The notes beneath the pieces were generated by a model. It was not told where the DNA came from. It did not search any database and saw only the letters and a list, made by a program, of their open reading frames with translations. From Candidatus Aminicenantota bacterium (GTDB lineage Bacteria > Acidobacteriota > Aminicenantia > Aminicenantales > Aminicenantaceae), in the NCBI GenBank assembly GCA_020348385.1, contig CP070750.1:2241993-2305992 (forward strand): 64,000 bases of DNA. The letters are read 5' to 3'. The first letter of the stretch is position 1. Each line of letters starts with the position of its first letter. Below are positions 35,151-44,176 of the stretch, piece by piece. The position numbers and the translations under genes were made by a program.

Positions 35151-35179
35151 TTGAACTTTTTATAATGGTGAGATATATT
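35151..35179 (+). promoter_or_regulatory. acnB promoter
   Basis: TTGAAC (35151-35156), 17-nt spacer, TATATT (35174-35179), with the start site expected near 35186, immediately before an 18-bp palindrome. Confidence 0.5.
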
Positions 35180-35187
35180 ATCTCTCT

Positions 35188-35205
35188 CGCTTTTCGCGAA
35201 AAGCG
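35188..35205. promoter_or_regulatory. 18-bp perfect palindrome at the acnB transcription start (possible operator)
   Basis: CGCTTTTCGCGAAAAGCG is a perfect 18-bp palindrome, located just downstream of the predicted acnB start site. A second shorter inverted repeat, ATTAATC/GATTAAT (35211-35230), follows. Position and symmetry suit a dimeric repressor site, or a 5'UTR hairpin. Confidence 0.5.
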
Positions 35206-35258
35206 ACCCTATTAATCATTTTGGATTAATCAGATTCATCACTTATGGAGATAAGGTC

Positions 35259-37799
35259 ATGTTAACGTCTTATTTTGAACATGAAAGGGAGAGAGAAGAA
35301 CAAAACATACCACCTCTTCCTCTAAATCCAGAGCAGACTCAGGAAGTGTGCCGTTTGTTGGAAAACCCACCTGATGGCAAAGAGAATCTTTTGTTTCACC
35401 TTTTAAGCCAAAGGATTTCTCCCGGCGTCGACCCGGCAGCCAAGGTCAAGGCCGACTGGCTGGTAGAAATCGCCAAAGGGGAGCTGCGATCACCTGTTGT
35501 ATCAGCAGAAAAGGCTGTTGATCTGCTTGGAACCATGCTCGGAGGCTTTAATGTCGAACCCCTGATATTCCTTTTAGATCATGCCGAACTTGCGGCCAAT
35601 GCTGCTGAGGCTTTGAAGAGTACCATCCTTGTCTACAGCGCTTTCGATAAGGTCGTCGATTTGGCGGAAAAGAACAATTATGCCCAGGAAATTCTTCGAT
35701 CCTGGGCAGACGGAGAGTGGTTTCTTTCCAAACCCGCCTTTCCCGATAAATTAGTTATGAGGGTATTTAAAGTCGAGGGAGAAACGAACACCGATGATTT
35801 TTCCCCAGCTAAATATGCGTGGAGCCGGCCCGATATTCCTCTTCATGCTCTTTCTATGGGCGAAACACGTTTCCCGGGAGGAATAGAGGCTATAGGGCAA
35901 ATGAGAAGCCAGGGCGATCGTGTGGTATTTGTCGGAGATGTAGTGGGGACCGGATCCTCGAGAAAGTCTGCTACCAATTCGCTGCTGTGGCATATCGGAG
36001 AAGAGATTCCGTTTGTGCCGAACAAACGGAGAGGCGGGATCGTCATCGGCGGTTTGATCGCGCCCATATTTTTCAACACGGTCGAAGATTCCGGCGGATT
36101 GCCCCTGGTTTGCGATGTCGGCCGAATAATGAATGGCGATATTATCCACATCGATACAGAATCCGGCATCATCACCGATGAGACAGGAGAAACACTAGCA
36201 TCATTTAGCCTTCAACCGACAACCCTCAAGGATGAATTTCGAGCTGGAGGACGGCTGTTCTTGATCGTGGGGAGATCTTTGACTGCCAAGGCCAGGGAAG
36301 TTTTGGGATTGGGCGAAGCCGATTTTTTCGCTAAGATAAAAAATCCTGAATCTGGATCAGATCAAGGATTTTCCTTAGCCCAGAAAATTGTCGGGAAGGC
36401 CTGTGGAGTGGAGGGAGTGCTTCCGGGAACAGCCTGTGAGCCCAAGATGACCACAGTTGGTTCACAAGATACAACCGGTCCGATGACAGCAGACGAGCTC
36501 AAGGAATTGGCTTGCCTCGAGTTCCAATCCGATCTATTCATGCAATCGTTCTGCCATACAGCAGCTTATCCCAAACCTGCTGATGTCCACATGCACAAAT
36601 CCCTTTCCACATTTATAACCGAGAGAAAAGGAGTTGCGCTCAAGCCTGGAGATGGAGTCATCCATTCCTGGATAAACCGCTTGCTGATTCCAGATACCAT
36701 GGGAACGGGGGGTGATTCTCATACAAGATTTCCGATCGGACTGAGCTTCCCTGCAGGTTCGGGTCTTGTCGCTTTTGCTGGAGCCCTTGGGTTTATGCCT
36801 TTGGATATGCCCGAATCTGTTCTTGTTAAATTCAGCGGAAAACCGAGTCCTGGGATCACATTGAGGGATGTCGTAAATGCCATACCTTATTTTGCCATCC
36901 AACAAGGACTTTTAACTGTAGCAAAGGAAGGGAAAAAAAATGTCTTTAACGGCCGATTGTTGGAAATGGAAGGGCTGCCAGATTTAACAGTAGAACAAGC
37001 TTTTGAATTGACCGATGCGACGGCCGAGCGATCTGCAGCTGGTGGGACTTATGTCCTCAGCGAGGAGAATGTCGTAAAATTCCTCCGAAGCAACATCACG
37101 TTGATGAAAAAACTCATAGAAATGGGATATGAGGATGCCGATACCTTCAGGAGGCGCATTATAGCCTGTGAAAAATGGATGGCAAATCCGGTGCTTTTGA
37201 GAAGGGATGAGAATGCCGAATACGCAGCCGTGATGGAGATCGACCTGGTAGACATCAAAGAGCCGATCGTTGCCTGTCCTAATGACCCGGATGATGTGAA
37301 GCTACTTTCCGAAGTGGCTGGCAACAAAATCGATGAAATTTTTATCGGATCTTGCATGACAAATATAGGACACTTCCGTGCAGCCGGAAAAATATTTGAA
37401 GGAGAAGGTTATCTTGATACACGCATTTGGTTGACTCCACCCACAAAGATGGATAAATCTCAACTGATGAGGGAAGGATATTATTCTGTATATTCGGGTG
37501 CAGGATCGAGGTTGGAGATTCCCGGGTGTTCCCTATGCATGGGCAATCAAGCCCGAGTCATGCCAAAATCCACGATCATATCGACATCCACACGCAATTT
37601 CGACAACAGAATGGGAGACGGCGCCCAGGTTTATTTAGGATCAGCGGAATTGGCTGCTGTCGCTGCTCTGGAAGGGCAGCTTCCTACTCCAGAGAAATAC
37701 TTTTCTGTCATCCAAGAGAAGGTGATACCAAAGGCAGAGGAAATCTATCGGTATCTCCAGTTTAATGAAATGGAGGAGTTTTCCCTCGACTACTCATAA
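35259..37799 (+). CDS. acnB: Aconitate hydratase B
   Basis: An 846-residue bifunctional aconitase B (citrate/isocitrate, with 2-methylisocitrate dehydration known in the family). The N-terminal HEAT-like domain and swivel domain come first (VEGETNTDDFSPAKYAWSRP; GDVVGTGSSRKSATNS), then the catalytic domains, with cluster cysteines in the GSCMTNIGHFRAA and PGCSLCMGNQAR motifs. The swivel-first order is AcnB rather than AcnA. Length is near the usual 850-870. It is divergent from the icd-mdh-fum-sucCD unit, and GGAGATAAGG precedes the ATG. Citrate synthase is not in the window. Confidence 0.96.
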   Translation: MLTSYFEHEREREEQNIPPLPLNPEQTQEVCRLLENPPDGKENLLFHLLSQRISPGVDPAAKVKADWLVEIAKGELRSPVVSAEKAVDLLGTMLGGFNVEPLIFLLDHAELAANAAEALKSTILVYSAFDKVVDLAEKNNYAQEILRSWADGEWFLSKPAFPDKLVMRVFKVEGETNTDDFSPAKYAWSRPDIPLHALSMGETRFPGGIEAIGQMRSQGDRVVFVGDVVGTGSSRKSATNSLLWHIGEEIPFVPNKRRGGIVIGGLIAPIFFNTVEDSGGLPLVCDVGRIMNGDIIHIDTESGIITDETGETLASFSLQPTTLKDEFRAGGRLFLIVGRSLTAKAREVLGLGEADFFAKIKNPESGSDQGFSLAQKIVGKACGVEGVLPGTACEPKMTTVGSQDTTGPMTADELKELACLEFQSDLFMQSFCHTAAYPKPADVHMHKSLSTFITERKGVALKPGDGVIHSWINRLLIPDTMGTGGDSHTRFPIGLSFPAGSGLVAFAGALGFMPLDMPESVLVKFSGKPSPGITLRDVVNAIPYFAIQQGLLTVAKEGKKNVFNGRLLEMEGLPDLTVEQAFELTDATAERSAAGGTYVLSEENVVKFLRSNITLMKKLIEMGYEDADTFRRRIIACEKWMANPVLLRRDENAEYAAVMEIDLVDIKEPIVACPNDPDDVKLLSEVAGNKIDEIFIGSCMTNIGHFRAAGKIFEGEGYLDTRIWLTPPTKMDKSQLMREGYYSVYSGAGSRLEIPGCSLCMGNQARVMPKSTIISTSTRNFDNRMGDGAQVYLGSAELAAVAALEGQLPTPEKYFSVIQEKVIPKAEEIYRYLQFNEMEEFSLDYS

Positions 37800-37882
37800 T
37801 CAGGGACATCCTGAAAAAGCGCAGTATTTTGGAGAACGATCCGTGGTCATAAAAGTCTCCGGTTTGGGAGGTACAATATACA

Positions 37883-38679
37883 ATGATTAGTTTAGAAGGC
37901 AAAAAAGCTTTGATCACAGGAGGATCCCGAGGCATCGGGCGGGCGACAGCGTTGTTATTTGCCCAGGCGGGTGCTGATGTGGCCATCAATTTTCTGAGCC
38001 AAGAAAAGGCTGCCCAGGATGTGGAACAAAAGGTTCATGAATTAAGGCGACAATGCCTGACTTTCAAAGCGGACATTTCTCATAAGACTCAGGCTGAAGA
38101 AATGGTGGAAACACTTCTGCTAAGCTGGAATCGGATCGACATCCTTGTGAACAACGCTGGCATCTAGACATATGGTAAGATGGGGGATATGGGTCGCACG
38201 GTCTGGGATGAGACCATGCAGCTCAATGGCGATGCTGTGTATTTCCTGTGTAATGCCGTCGTCCCTATGATGAAATCAAACAAAAATGGCTGGTTGTCAA
38301 TGTATCCTATACTGCGGGTGTCAGGGGAGAAGCCTTCCATTCCCATTATGCAGCCAGCAAAGGAGCGATCATTTCCTTCACCAAATCTCTCGCATCAGAA
38401 CTGGCCCCATTCGGCATCCGAGTGAATTGTGTAGCCCCCGGCTGGGTGGATACAGAAATGTGTGAAGTCGTATTTCGCACTCCTGGGTTCCGTCACAAGG
38501 TTGAAGAAAGCATTCCTTTGAAAAGAATACCATCTCCCGAAGATATTGCGGGGCCAATCCTGTTTTTAGTATCTCACCTTGCAAGGCATATCACTGGCGA
38601 AGTGGTCAATGTCAACGGCGGATCTGTGCTTTGTGCCTGGAGTTGCTTGCGAAAATTCTTTGATTTTGATAATTATTAA
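37883..38679 (+). pseudogene. Broken short-chain dehydrogenase/reductase (FabG-like)
   Basis: The reading begins as a normal SDR: GGSRGIGRATALLF cofactor motif and NNAGI. It then meets an in-frame TAG at 38165-38167, probably a former Trp codon. The same frame continues to about 38290, where a one-base shift is needed: from roughly 38295 a different frame gives NVSYTAGVRG, YAASKGAIISFTKSLA (catalytic Tyr and Lys), the ELAPFGIRVNCVAPGWV block and the NVNGGS C-terminus. With one stop and one shift the gene would be about 250-265 residues, normal for the family. A GGGAGG site precedes the first ATG. Two independent lesions suggest real decay, though a sequence error cannot be excluded. Confidence 0.85.
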
Positions 38680-38709
38680 GGGACAGGCAATCGCAACAAG
38701 GAGGAATTC

Positions 38710-38967
38710 ATGGAGGAAGAAATCGGAAAAATAACTCATTTTTTCTCAAAAATTAATGTGGGTGTTCTGGAGATAACCAAAGGGAATGTCCGGATAGGAG
38801 ATACCATTCATATCAAAGGGCACACCACAGATTATTACCAGAAGGTTCAATCTATGCAAGTGGAGCATGTGTCAGTTGAGCTGGCTGAAGAAGGAATGCA
38901 GGTTGGCCTCAAAGTGGAGAGTTCGGTGAGAGAAGGAGATATGGTATTTAAAGTAACCGAGGTTTGA
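38710..38967 (+). CDS. Small EF-Tu domain II-like protein
   Basis: An 85-residue protein formed by a single translation-factor beta-barrel (EF-Tu/IF2 domain II type: VRIGDTIHIKGHTTDYYQKVQSM, then EEGMQVGLKV and REGDMVFKV). Stand-alone copies of about 80-90 residues occur in many anaerobes without known function. The AGGAGGAATTC ribosome site is strong. A promoter for the methylmalonyl-CoA mutase gene begins at its stop codon. Confidence 0.75.
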   Translation: MEEEIGKITHFFSKINVGVLEITKGNVRIGDTIHIKGHTTDYYQKVQSMQVEHVSVELAEEGMQVGLKVESSVREGDMVFKVTEV

Positions 38968-38992
38968 TTCTGGTAAGCCAGAGAGATAAAAC
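38964..38992 (+). promoter_or_regulatory. Promoter of the methylmalonyl-CoA mutase large subunit, leaderless
   Basis: TTGATT (38964-38969, overlapping the upstream stop codon), 17-nt spacer, TAAAAC (38987-38992). The ATG at 39001 is eight nt after the -10 box, and there is no Shine-Dalgarno at normal spacing. Confidence 0.45.
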
Positions 38993-39000
38993 AAATACGC

Positions 39001-40698
39001 ATGAAAAGAGGTCTGAGATTGAAAGATAGAGATTCATCCAAGAATAGAATGAAACAAAAATTCCAAAGGTGGAATGAACATATGTACGAAAATCCCCAAG
39101 AGAATTCGTGCTCAGTGAGAACCCCGCTCACTACAGTTTCTGGGAAAAAAATCAACGCTTTATACACTCCTTTGGATCTCGAAAATTTTGATTACTCAGA
39201 AGAACTTGGATTTCCCGGTGAATATCCATTTACAAGAGGAATCCATCCAACCATGTATCATGGACGTCTCTGGACCATGCGACAGTTTTCCGGATTCGGA
39301 ACTGCAGAACAGACGAACCATAGGTATAAGTATCTCCTGGAGCATGGCACAACTGGCCTGAGTGTTGCTTTCCATTTGCCGACGCTTATGGGAATGGATT
39401 CCGACCATCCCTTGGCTGAGGGAGAGATTGGAAAATGTGGAGTGGCAATCGATTCTCTGGCAGACATGGAGATCCTTTTCGATGGGATACCCTTGGATAA
39501 AATTTCCACTTCCATGACCATCAATCCTCCGGCAGCTGTACTTTGGGCTATGTATATCGCTGTGGCTGAAAAACAGGGGATTCCTTCAGAGGTGATTTCA
39601 GGAACAATCCAGAACGACATGCTGAAGGAGTATATTGCACAAAAAACATTTATATTTCCTCCCGAAGCTTCAATGAAACTGATCGTGGATACGTTTGAAT
39701 ACGGGACAAATACTATCCCGCGATGGAATACCATATCGATTTCTGGCTATCATATCCGCGAGGCCGGCTCCACTGCGGTTCAAGAATTGGCATTTACTCT
39801 AAGAGATGGGATCGAGTATGTGGATTGGGCTTTGAACAGGGGGCTCAAGATTGATGAGTTTGCTCCAAGACTCTCCTTCTTTTTTAATGCCCATAACGAC
39901 TTTTTTGAAGAGATCGCCAAATTCAGAGCGGCTCGAAGGATTTGGGCGCATGCCATGAAAGAGCGGTTTGGGGCGAAAAATCCCAGATCTTGGTTGCTGA
40001 GATTTCATACTCAAACCTCCGGAGTGTCCCTGATGGCCCAGCAGCCTTATAACAACGTGATCCGCGTTGCCCTCCAAGCCCTTTCAGCGGTTTTGGGGGG
40101 GACACAATCCTTGCACACCAATTCCCTAGACGAAACCTATGCTTTGCCTTCGGAAAAGGCTGTCACGATAGCCCTTAGAACACAGCAAATCATCGCCCAT
40201 GAGAGTGGAGTTGCTAACACCATCGACCCACTGGGAGGTTCCTACTTTGTGGAAAAACTGACGCGAGAGATGGAAGATGAAGCGATGGATTACATCCATA
40301 AAATCGATGATATGGGGGGAATGGTGAAAGCTATTGAATTGGGATTTCCTCAGAAAGAAATTACCGACAGCGCCTATTGGTATCAGAAGGCAGTCGAGAA
40401 AAAGGAAAAGATAATCGTGGGCGTTAATGCTTTTGAAAAAGACCATGAACCCATCTCGCTCCTGGAGATCGATGAATCGGTAGCAAAACAGCAGCTGGCT
40501 CGTCTGGAAGATGTCAGGAAAACGAGAAATTCATCCCAGGTGTTGCAAAATTTGAGCGATCTCAAAAAAGCAGCGGAAGATGAGGTCAATCTGATGCCCT
40601 TTATCTTGAAATGTGTGAAGAGTTATGCAACTTTGGGAGAAATCATCGAAACATTGAAGGATGTGTATGGCGAATATGAAGAGCCTGTTGATTTTTAG
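39001..40698 (+). CDS. Methylmalonyl-CoA mutase, large (catalytic) subunit
   Basis: A 565-residue TIM-barrel subunit of B12-dependent mutases. Family blocks are [20 protein letters not shown] near the N-terminus, [36 protein letters not shown] and the C-terminal [17 protein letters not shown]. The B12-binding domain is absent and is supplied by the small gene 92 bp downstream. The YPFTRGI segment and tyrosine placement favour methylmalonyl-CoA over isobutyryl-CoA mutase, but close relatives cannot be excluded. The pair interconverts methylmalonyl-CoA and succinyl-CoA (propionate metabolism). The long N-terminus is accepted because a promoter sits directly before ATG 39001. Confidence 0.92.
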   Translation: MKRGLRLKDRDSSKNRMKQKFQRWNEHMYENPQENSCSVRTPLTTVSGKKINALYTPLDLENFDYSEELGFPGEYPFTRGIHPTMYHGRLWTMRQFSGFGTAEQTNHRYKYLLEHGTTGLSVAFHLPTLMGMDSDHPLAEGEIGKCGVAIDSLADMEILFDGIPLDKISTSMTINPPAAVLWAMYIAVAEKQGIPSEVISGTIQNDMLKEYIAQKTFIFPPEASMKLIVDTFEYGTNTIPRWNTISISGYHIREAGSTAVQELAFTLRDGIEYVDWALNRGLKIDEFAPRLSFFFNAHNDFFEEIAKFRAARRIWAHAMKERFGAKNPRSWLLRFHTQTSGVSLMAQQPYNNVIRVALQALSAVLGGTQSLHTNSLDETYALPSEKAVTIALRTQQIIAHESGVANTIDPLGGSYFVEKLTREMEDEAMDYIHKIDDMGGMVKAIELGFPQKEITDSAYWYQKAVEKKEKIIVGVNAFEKDHEPISLLEIDESVAKQQLARLEDVRKTRNSSQVLQNLSDLKKAAEDEVNLMPFILKCVKSYATLGEIIETLKDVYGEYEEPVDF

Positions 40699-40739
40699 CC
40701 TGGACGATTCAACGACAGCTTTTTTGAATGATTCAGGCT
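40697..40739 (+). promoter_or_regulatory. Stem-loop between the two mutase genes
   Basis: Arms 40697-40712 (AGCCTGGACGATTCAA) and 40724-40739 pair in two blocks of six bp with an internal mismatch, around a loop holding six T residues. It begins at the stop codon of the large subunit and may set the ratio of large to small subunit. Confidence 0.45.
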
Positions 40740-40790
40740 GATTGATGAACAACGACATGAAGATTCGGGATCTCATTTTTGGAGGCAACG

Positions 40791-41192
40791 ATGACTGGGA
40801 AAAAAATAAGGGTTTTGGTAGCAAAGCCTGGTTTAGATGGTCACGATCGAGGAGCCAAGGTCATCAGCAGGGCCTTACGGGACGCAGGATTTGAAGTAAT
40901 TTACACGGGACTGCGTCGAACACCTGAGGAAATCGTGAATGCAGCTGTCCAAGAAGATGTCGATGTCATCGGACTGAGCATCCTTTCTGGAGCTCATAAT
41001 GTGCTTTTTCCTCAGGTGATGAGCCTTCTGGATCAAAAAGGGATTCATGACATTCATGTTATTGTTGGGGGGATTATTCCAGAGAAGGATATTCCGGGCT
41101 TGAAAAAGATCGGAATAGCTGAAGTGTTTTTGCCCGGATCCTCGACGCAAAACATTGTCCAGTGGATTCAGGAAAACGTTTCCACCGGATAA
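40791..41192 (+). CDS. Methylmalonyl-CoA mutase, B12-binding small subunit
   Basis: A 133-residue cobalamin-binding domain with the motif [12 protein letters not shown] (DxHxxG, lower axial histidine), then the SILSGAHN and VVGG-like loops (VIVGGIIP) of the family. ATG at 40791 follows GGAGG at optimal spacing; an in-frame TTG four codons earlier is less likely. It works with the catalytic subunit encoded just upstream. Neither methylmalonyl-CoA epimerase nor the MeaB GTPase chaperone is nearby. Confidence 0.93.
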   Translation: MTGKKIRVLVAKPGLDGHDRGAKVISRALRDAGFEVIYTGLRRTPEEIVNAAVQEDVDVIGLSILSGAHNVLFPQVMSLLDQKGIHDIHVIVGGIIPEKDIPGLKKIGIAEVFLPGSSTQNIVQWIQENVSTG

Positions 41193-41210
41193 AGAAAAGG
41201 GCAAAAGTCC

Positions 41211-41239
41211 TTGACATCGATTTTTTATTTATGTTATTC
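41211..41239 (+). promoter_or_regulatory. Promoter of the M23 peptidase gene, leaderless
   Basis: Perfect TTGACA (41211-41216), 17-nt spacer and a weak -10 TTATTC (41234-41239). The ATG at 41247 comes seven nt later, with no Shine-Dalgarno. Confidence 0.4.
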
Positions 41240-41246
41240 AATGTAG

Positions 41247-42143
41247 ATGCCCATGGCCAAAAAAAACCTATCGATCATTATTGTGCCGCATAATAAGGCA
41301 AAATCGAGAAACATTAGTCTATCGGAAAAAGCGGTTAAAATCACTATGGGGATCGGGATTTTTGTTTTCTTGGTGTTAACAGTATTTTTGATCGATTATT
41401 TCACGATGAGTGTGACACGCCAGAAGTACAGAGCTCTATGGGATGAAAGTACTCAGCAAAAAACAGCTATCTCTCAATATCAGCAAACGGTTGAGAAACT
41501 GCAGACAACCATCGATAGTTATGAAAATTACGCACAAAAGCTTAATATCATGGCTGGTCTCAAATCGGAAGAAGTATTGGAGGGCGAACCAGGTATCGGT
41601 TCTGGCAGCAGCCAAGAAATAGGGGGGACTGGTCCTCCTCAAGCTATGGACATTGGTAATCTCAATGACATCAGCAAGAAGGCTGACCGCATCACAAAAA
41701 ATTTAGATACGTTGACAACCTTTTTCGAAGCTCAAGCTCTTCAGCTCGCTTCCACTCCCACGATTTGGCCGACCAAGGGGTATATGAGCTCTCCGTATGG
41801 GTGGAGAGATGATCCCTTCACGGGGAAACGGACGTTTCATCACGGAATCGACATCGCCACTTCTAACGGTAATCCGATTTATGCCACGGCGGATGGGACA
41901 GTCATTCAAGCGCGTACCGATAAAATCGGGGGAAAAACCATTAAAATCAAGCACATGTTCGGATATGTCACCGTTTATTGTCATATGAGCAAGTTTTTGG
42001 CTAAAGTCGGCCAGAAGGTGAAAAGAGGAGAGACTATCGGTTTGGTGGGGAGCACAGGAAAAGCCAGAGGGCCCCATGTGCATTACGAAGTCCAACTCAA
42101 TGGAAAGGAAAAAAATCCGTATTACTACCTCTTAGAAGAATAA
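41247..42143 (+). CDS. M23 family membrane-anchored murein endopeptidase
   Basis: A 298-residue protein with one N-terminal transmembrane helix (residues about 32-52), a coiled-coil stretch to about 160, and a C-terminal LytM/M23 domain. The zinc ligands are visible as HHGIDIA (HxxxD) and HVHYEV (HxH), so it should be catalytically active, cutting peptidoglycan peptide cross-bridges in the periplasm. Coiled coil plus LytM resembles envelope-division regulators. Convergent with fmt; a G-rich element lies in the gap. Confidence 0.9.
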   Translation: MPMAKKNLSIIIVPHNKAKSRNISLSEKAVKITMGIGIFVFLVLTVFLIDYFTMSVTRQKYRALWDESTQQKTAISQYQQTVEKLQTTIDSYENYAQKLNIMAGLKSEEVLEGEPGIGSGSSQEIGGTGPPQAMDIGNLNDISKKADRITKNLDTLTTFFEAQALQLASTPTIWPTKGYMSSPYGWRDDPFTGKRTFHHGIDIATSNGNPIYATADGTVIQARTDKIGGKTIKIKHMFGYVTVYCHMSKFLAKVGQKVKRGETIGLVGSTGKARGPHVHYEVQLNGKEKNPYYYLLEE

Positions 42144-42179
42144 AAAATCCCCCCTTTGTAAAAATATCCCTTATCAATT

Positions 42180-42209
42180 CACCCTAACGCCAACCCACCC
42201 CACCCTAAC
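42180..42209 (-). repeat. G-rich dispersed intergenic element, copy 3
   Basis: GCCAACCCACCCC (42189-42201) with flanking ACCCTAA on both sides lies between the convergent M23 peptidase and fmt genes. The minus strand reads GGGTGGGGTGGGTTGGC. Confidence 0.65.
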
Positions 42210-42270
42210 ATTAAGGTAATAAGAAGCGGGGTTATGAGGGGATGGAGGTTGGGATATCGAATGATTCAGG

Positions 42271-43203
42271 CTAATGGAGTCTGGTCCCTGGGTAGATTTG
42301 AGCCCCTAGGGTAAAAGCGTAGGCATTCATGGATTTTTTTCCTTCTGGCTGAAGTTCTTCTATCAGATAGATGCTATTTTTGCCACAGCTAACACGGATT
42401 CCGGCTTTATCCAAACCGAGTATTTCTCCAGGGCCAAAGACATGTGGTTTGCTATCCAATATTTTTCCCCTGATAACTTTTATTCTTTTTTGATCAAGGA
42501 AGGAAAATGCGGAAGGCCATGGTGTAAAGGCTCTGATTTTTCTGTCAATTTCGGTTGCTCTTTTTGTCCAATCGATTCTTCCATCTTCTTTTTTCAGCAG
42601 AGGAGCAAATGTGGCTTGAGAGTGGTCCTGTTTGGTATGCGGGATGGAATCGATCTGTTTTATGGTTTTACATAAAAGCTCAGCGCCGATAGCCGCAAGC
42701 CTGATCTCCAATTCATGTGCATATTCCCCGATAAGGATTTCCAATTCTTGTTTAGCGAGGAGGTCTCCCGAATCCATTTTTTCGTTTAATTCGAAAATGG
42801 TCACTCCCGTGATTTTATCTCCGTTCAAGATACTCCAATGCACGGGTGCTGCTCCGCGATATTTTGGTAGTAAGGAGAAATGCAGATTTATGGAATTATA
42901 TCTTGGGAGGTAAATGAGGGAAGCAGGAATGATCTGTCCATAGGCCACGACCACATTCAAGTCGGGATCGATTCCTTTGAGTTTATCCAATACGAGGGGA
43001 TCTTTTTTGATTTTTTCTGGTTGATAAACTGGAATGTTTAACGCCTGGGCGAAGTTTTTAACAGGAGAAGGGGTTAATTTTTTCCCTCTCCCTGATGGCT
43101 TATCTGGTTGGGTGATAATAAGCTCTACGTGATGGCCCTCTTCTATAATTTTTTTTAGGGAATAAACGGCTGACTCAGGACTCCCGAAGAATACTATCTT
43201 CAT
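42271..43203 (-). CDS. fmt: Methionyl-tRNA formyltransferase
   Basis: A 310-residue enzyme that formylates initiator Met-tRNA using 10-formyl-THF. N-terminal MKIVFFGSPESAV, the folate/catalytic block INLHFSLLPKYRGAAPVHWS and the following GVTIFELNEKMDSGDLL are typical; a C-terminal tRNA-binding domain follows. The ATG overlaps the def stop (ATGA), so def-fmt is a translationally coupled pair as in many bacteria. Confidence 0.96.
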   Translation of the reverse strand: MKIVFFGSPESAVYSLKKIIEEGHHVELIITQPDKPSGRGKKLTPSPVKNFAQALNIPVYQPEKIKKDPLVLDKLKGIDPDLNVVVAYGQIIPASLIYLPRYNSINLHFSLLPKYRGAAPVHWSILNGDKITGVTIFELNEKMDSGDLLAKQELEILIGEYAHELEIRLAAIGAELLCKTIKQIDSIPHTKQDHSQATFAPLLKKEDGRIDWTKRATEIDRKIRAFTPWPSAFSFLDQKRIKVIRGKILDSKPHVFGPGEILGLDKAGIRVSCGKNSIYLIEELQPEGKKSMNAYAFTLGAQIYPGTRLH

Positions 43204-43730
43204 TCGCGAATATCTTCATTCTGCTGTTTTTGCAGTTTTTTTCGGATGAGGCTTTTCTTGAGATGGGAGAGATGTTCGATAAAGAGCTTCCCATTGATAT
43301 GGTCGACCTCATGGCAAAAAATTCTTGCCAGAAGATCTTCGGCCTCGATTATTTTTTCCTTGCCATCTAGGTCTATTCCTTTCACGACCACACGGTATGG
43401 TCTCGTGACTTTTTCGTTTATCCCAGGCACAGAAAGGCATCCTTCTTCCAGGACCGTTTCCCCCTCTTTTTGCAGAATTTCTGGATTTGCGAGCACGATC
43501 AAATCCGTGTTGTTTTCTCCAAGCGAGATGTCAACTGTGATCAGTTGGATACTCTGGTTTACCTGAGGAGCTGCCAGGCCTACTCCTGGAGCAGAATGCA
43601 TGGTTTTGACCATCCTTTGTGCAAGATCGCACACGTGTTGGTCAATATTGCGAATTTTGTCAGCTTTCCGGTTGAGTATGGGATCGCCAATAGTTACGAT
43701 TTCCAGAATGGGATCCTCGTTGTCTTCCAT
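43200..43730 (-). CDS. def: Peptide deformylase
   Basis: A 176-residue metalloprotease with the three family motifs: GVGLAAPQV, EGCLSVPG and HEVDHING, which supply the Cys and two His metal ligands and the catalytic Glu. It removes the formyl group added through Fmt, encoded next with a 4-bp overlap. ATG at 43730 is chosen over GTG at 43739, neither with a strong ribosome site. It lies 56 bp after the PqqD-like gene. Confidence 0.96.
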   Translation of the reverse strand: MEDNEDPILEIVTIGDPILNRKADKIRNIDQHVCDLAQRMVKTMHSAPGVGLAAPQVNQSIQLITVDISLGENNTDLIVLANPEILQKEGETVLEEGCLSVPGINEKVTRPYRVVVKGIDLDGKEKIIEAEDLLARIFCHEVDHINGKLFIEHLSHLKKSLIRKKLQKQQNEDIRE

Positions 43731-43786
43731 TGTTCTCACATCGTATTTTAGAAGAAATTCTTTCCTACGTAAAGTGGGAACATCCC

Positions 43787-44143
43787 CTAGAGATTTTTGA
43801 ATGTGATGAATTTGTTTTTTTCTAGATTCTGGAAGAAAGAACCGAGGCGTTCATACAGAGGTTCCACCTTGTCGCCAAATTTTTCTTTCAGTTTTCCGCT
43901 GATTTCTTTAGCCGTTTTTCTGCCGTCACAATGGTCCCATATGAAGGAACCGATATCGTCCAGCTTGATCTTGTAGTGGGGACTTTTCAATCGAGGAAGG
44001 ATATGCTTGACCATCCAGGGATGGCGGTATTTCGGTTTAAGAAGAACATAAAATCCGTCCTCCGTTTTTTCCGACAGTATGTTTTGCTCCGGGATCAGCT
44101 CGAGGAGGTTGACTTCTGAGGGCTTAGCGTTATGTTTTTTCAC
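43787..44143 (-). CDS. PqqD-family peptide chaperone-like protein
   Basis: A 118-residue protein with the PqqD-like winged-helix fold: conserved DDIGSFIWDHCDGRKTAKEI block and a helical C-terminus. PqqD proteins present leader peptides to radical SAM enzymes in RiPP pathways, but many stand-alone PqqD-like proteins have unknown roles. No precursor peptide or RiPP-type radical SAM gene is adjacent. A GTG start with no clear ribosome site lies 33 bp after an OPT peptide-transporter gene, so it may be cotranscribed with it. Confidence 0.75.
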   Translation of the reverse strand: MKKHNAKPSEVNLLELIPEQNILSEKTEDGFYVLLKPKYRHPWMVKHILPRLKSPHYKIKLDDIGSFIWDHCDGRKTAKEISGKLKEKFGDKVEPLYERLGSFFQNLEKNKFITFKNL

Positions 44144-44176
44144 AATAGCAAGATGTTTTCTTATGCTTTATTGACG

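Noticed and set aside
38165..38167. TAG in the SDR gene as a recoded amino acid (pyrrolysine or readthrough)
   Set aside because: The same gene also needs a frameshift further on, so decay or sequence error is simpler.
40726..42272. 14-bp repeat GAATGATTCAGGCT at 40726-40739 and 42259-42272
   Set aside because: Only two copies, and one is explained by pairing in the local stem-loop; not enough to call a repeat family.
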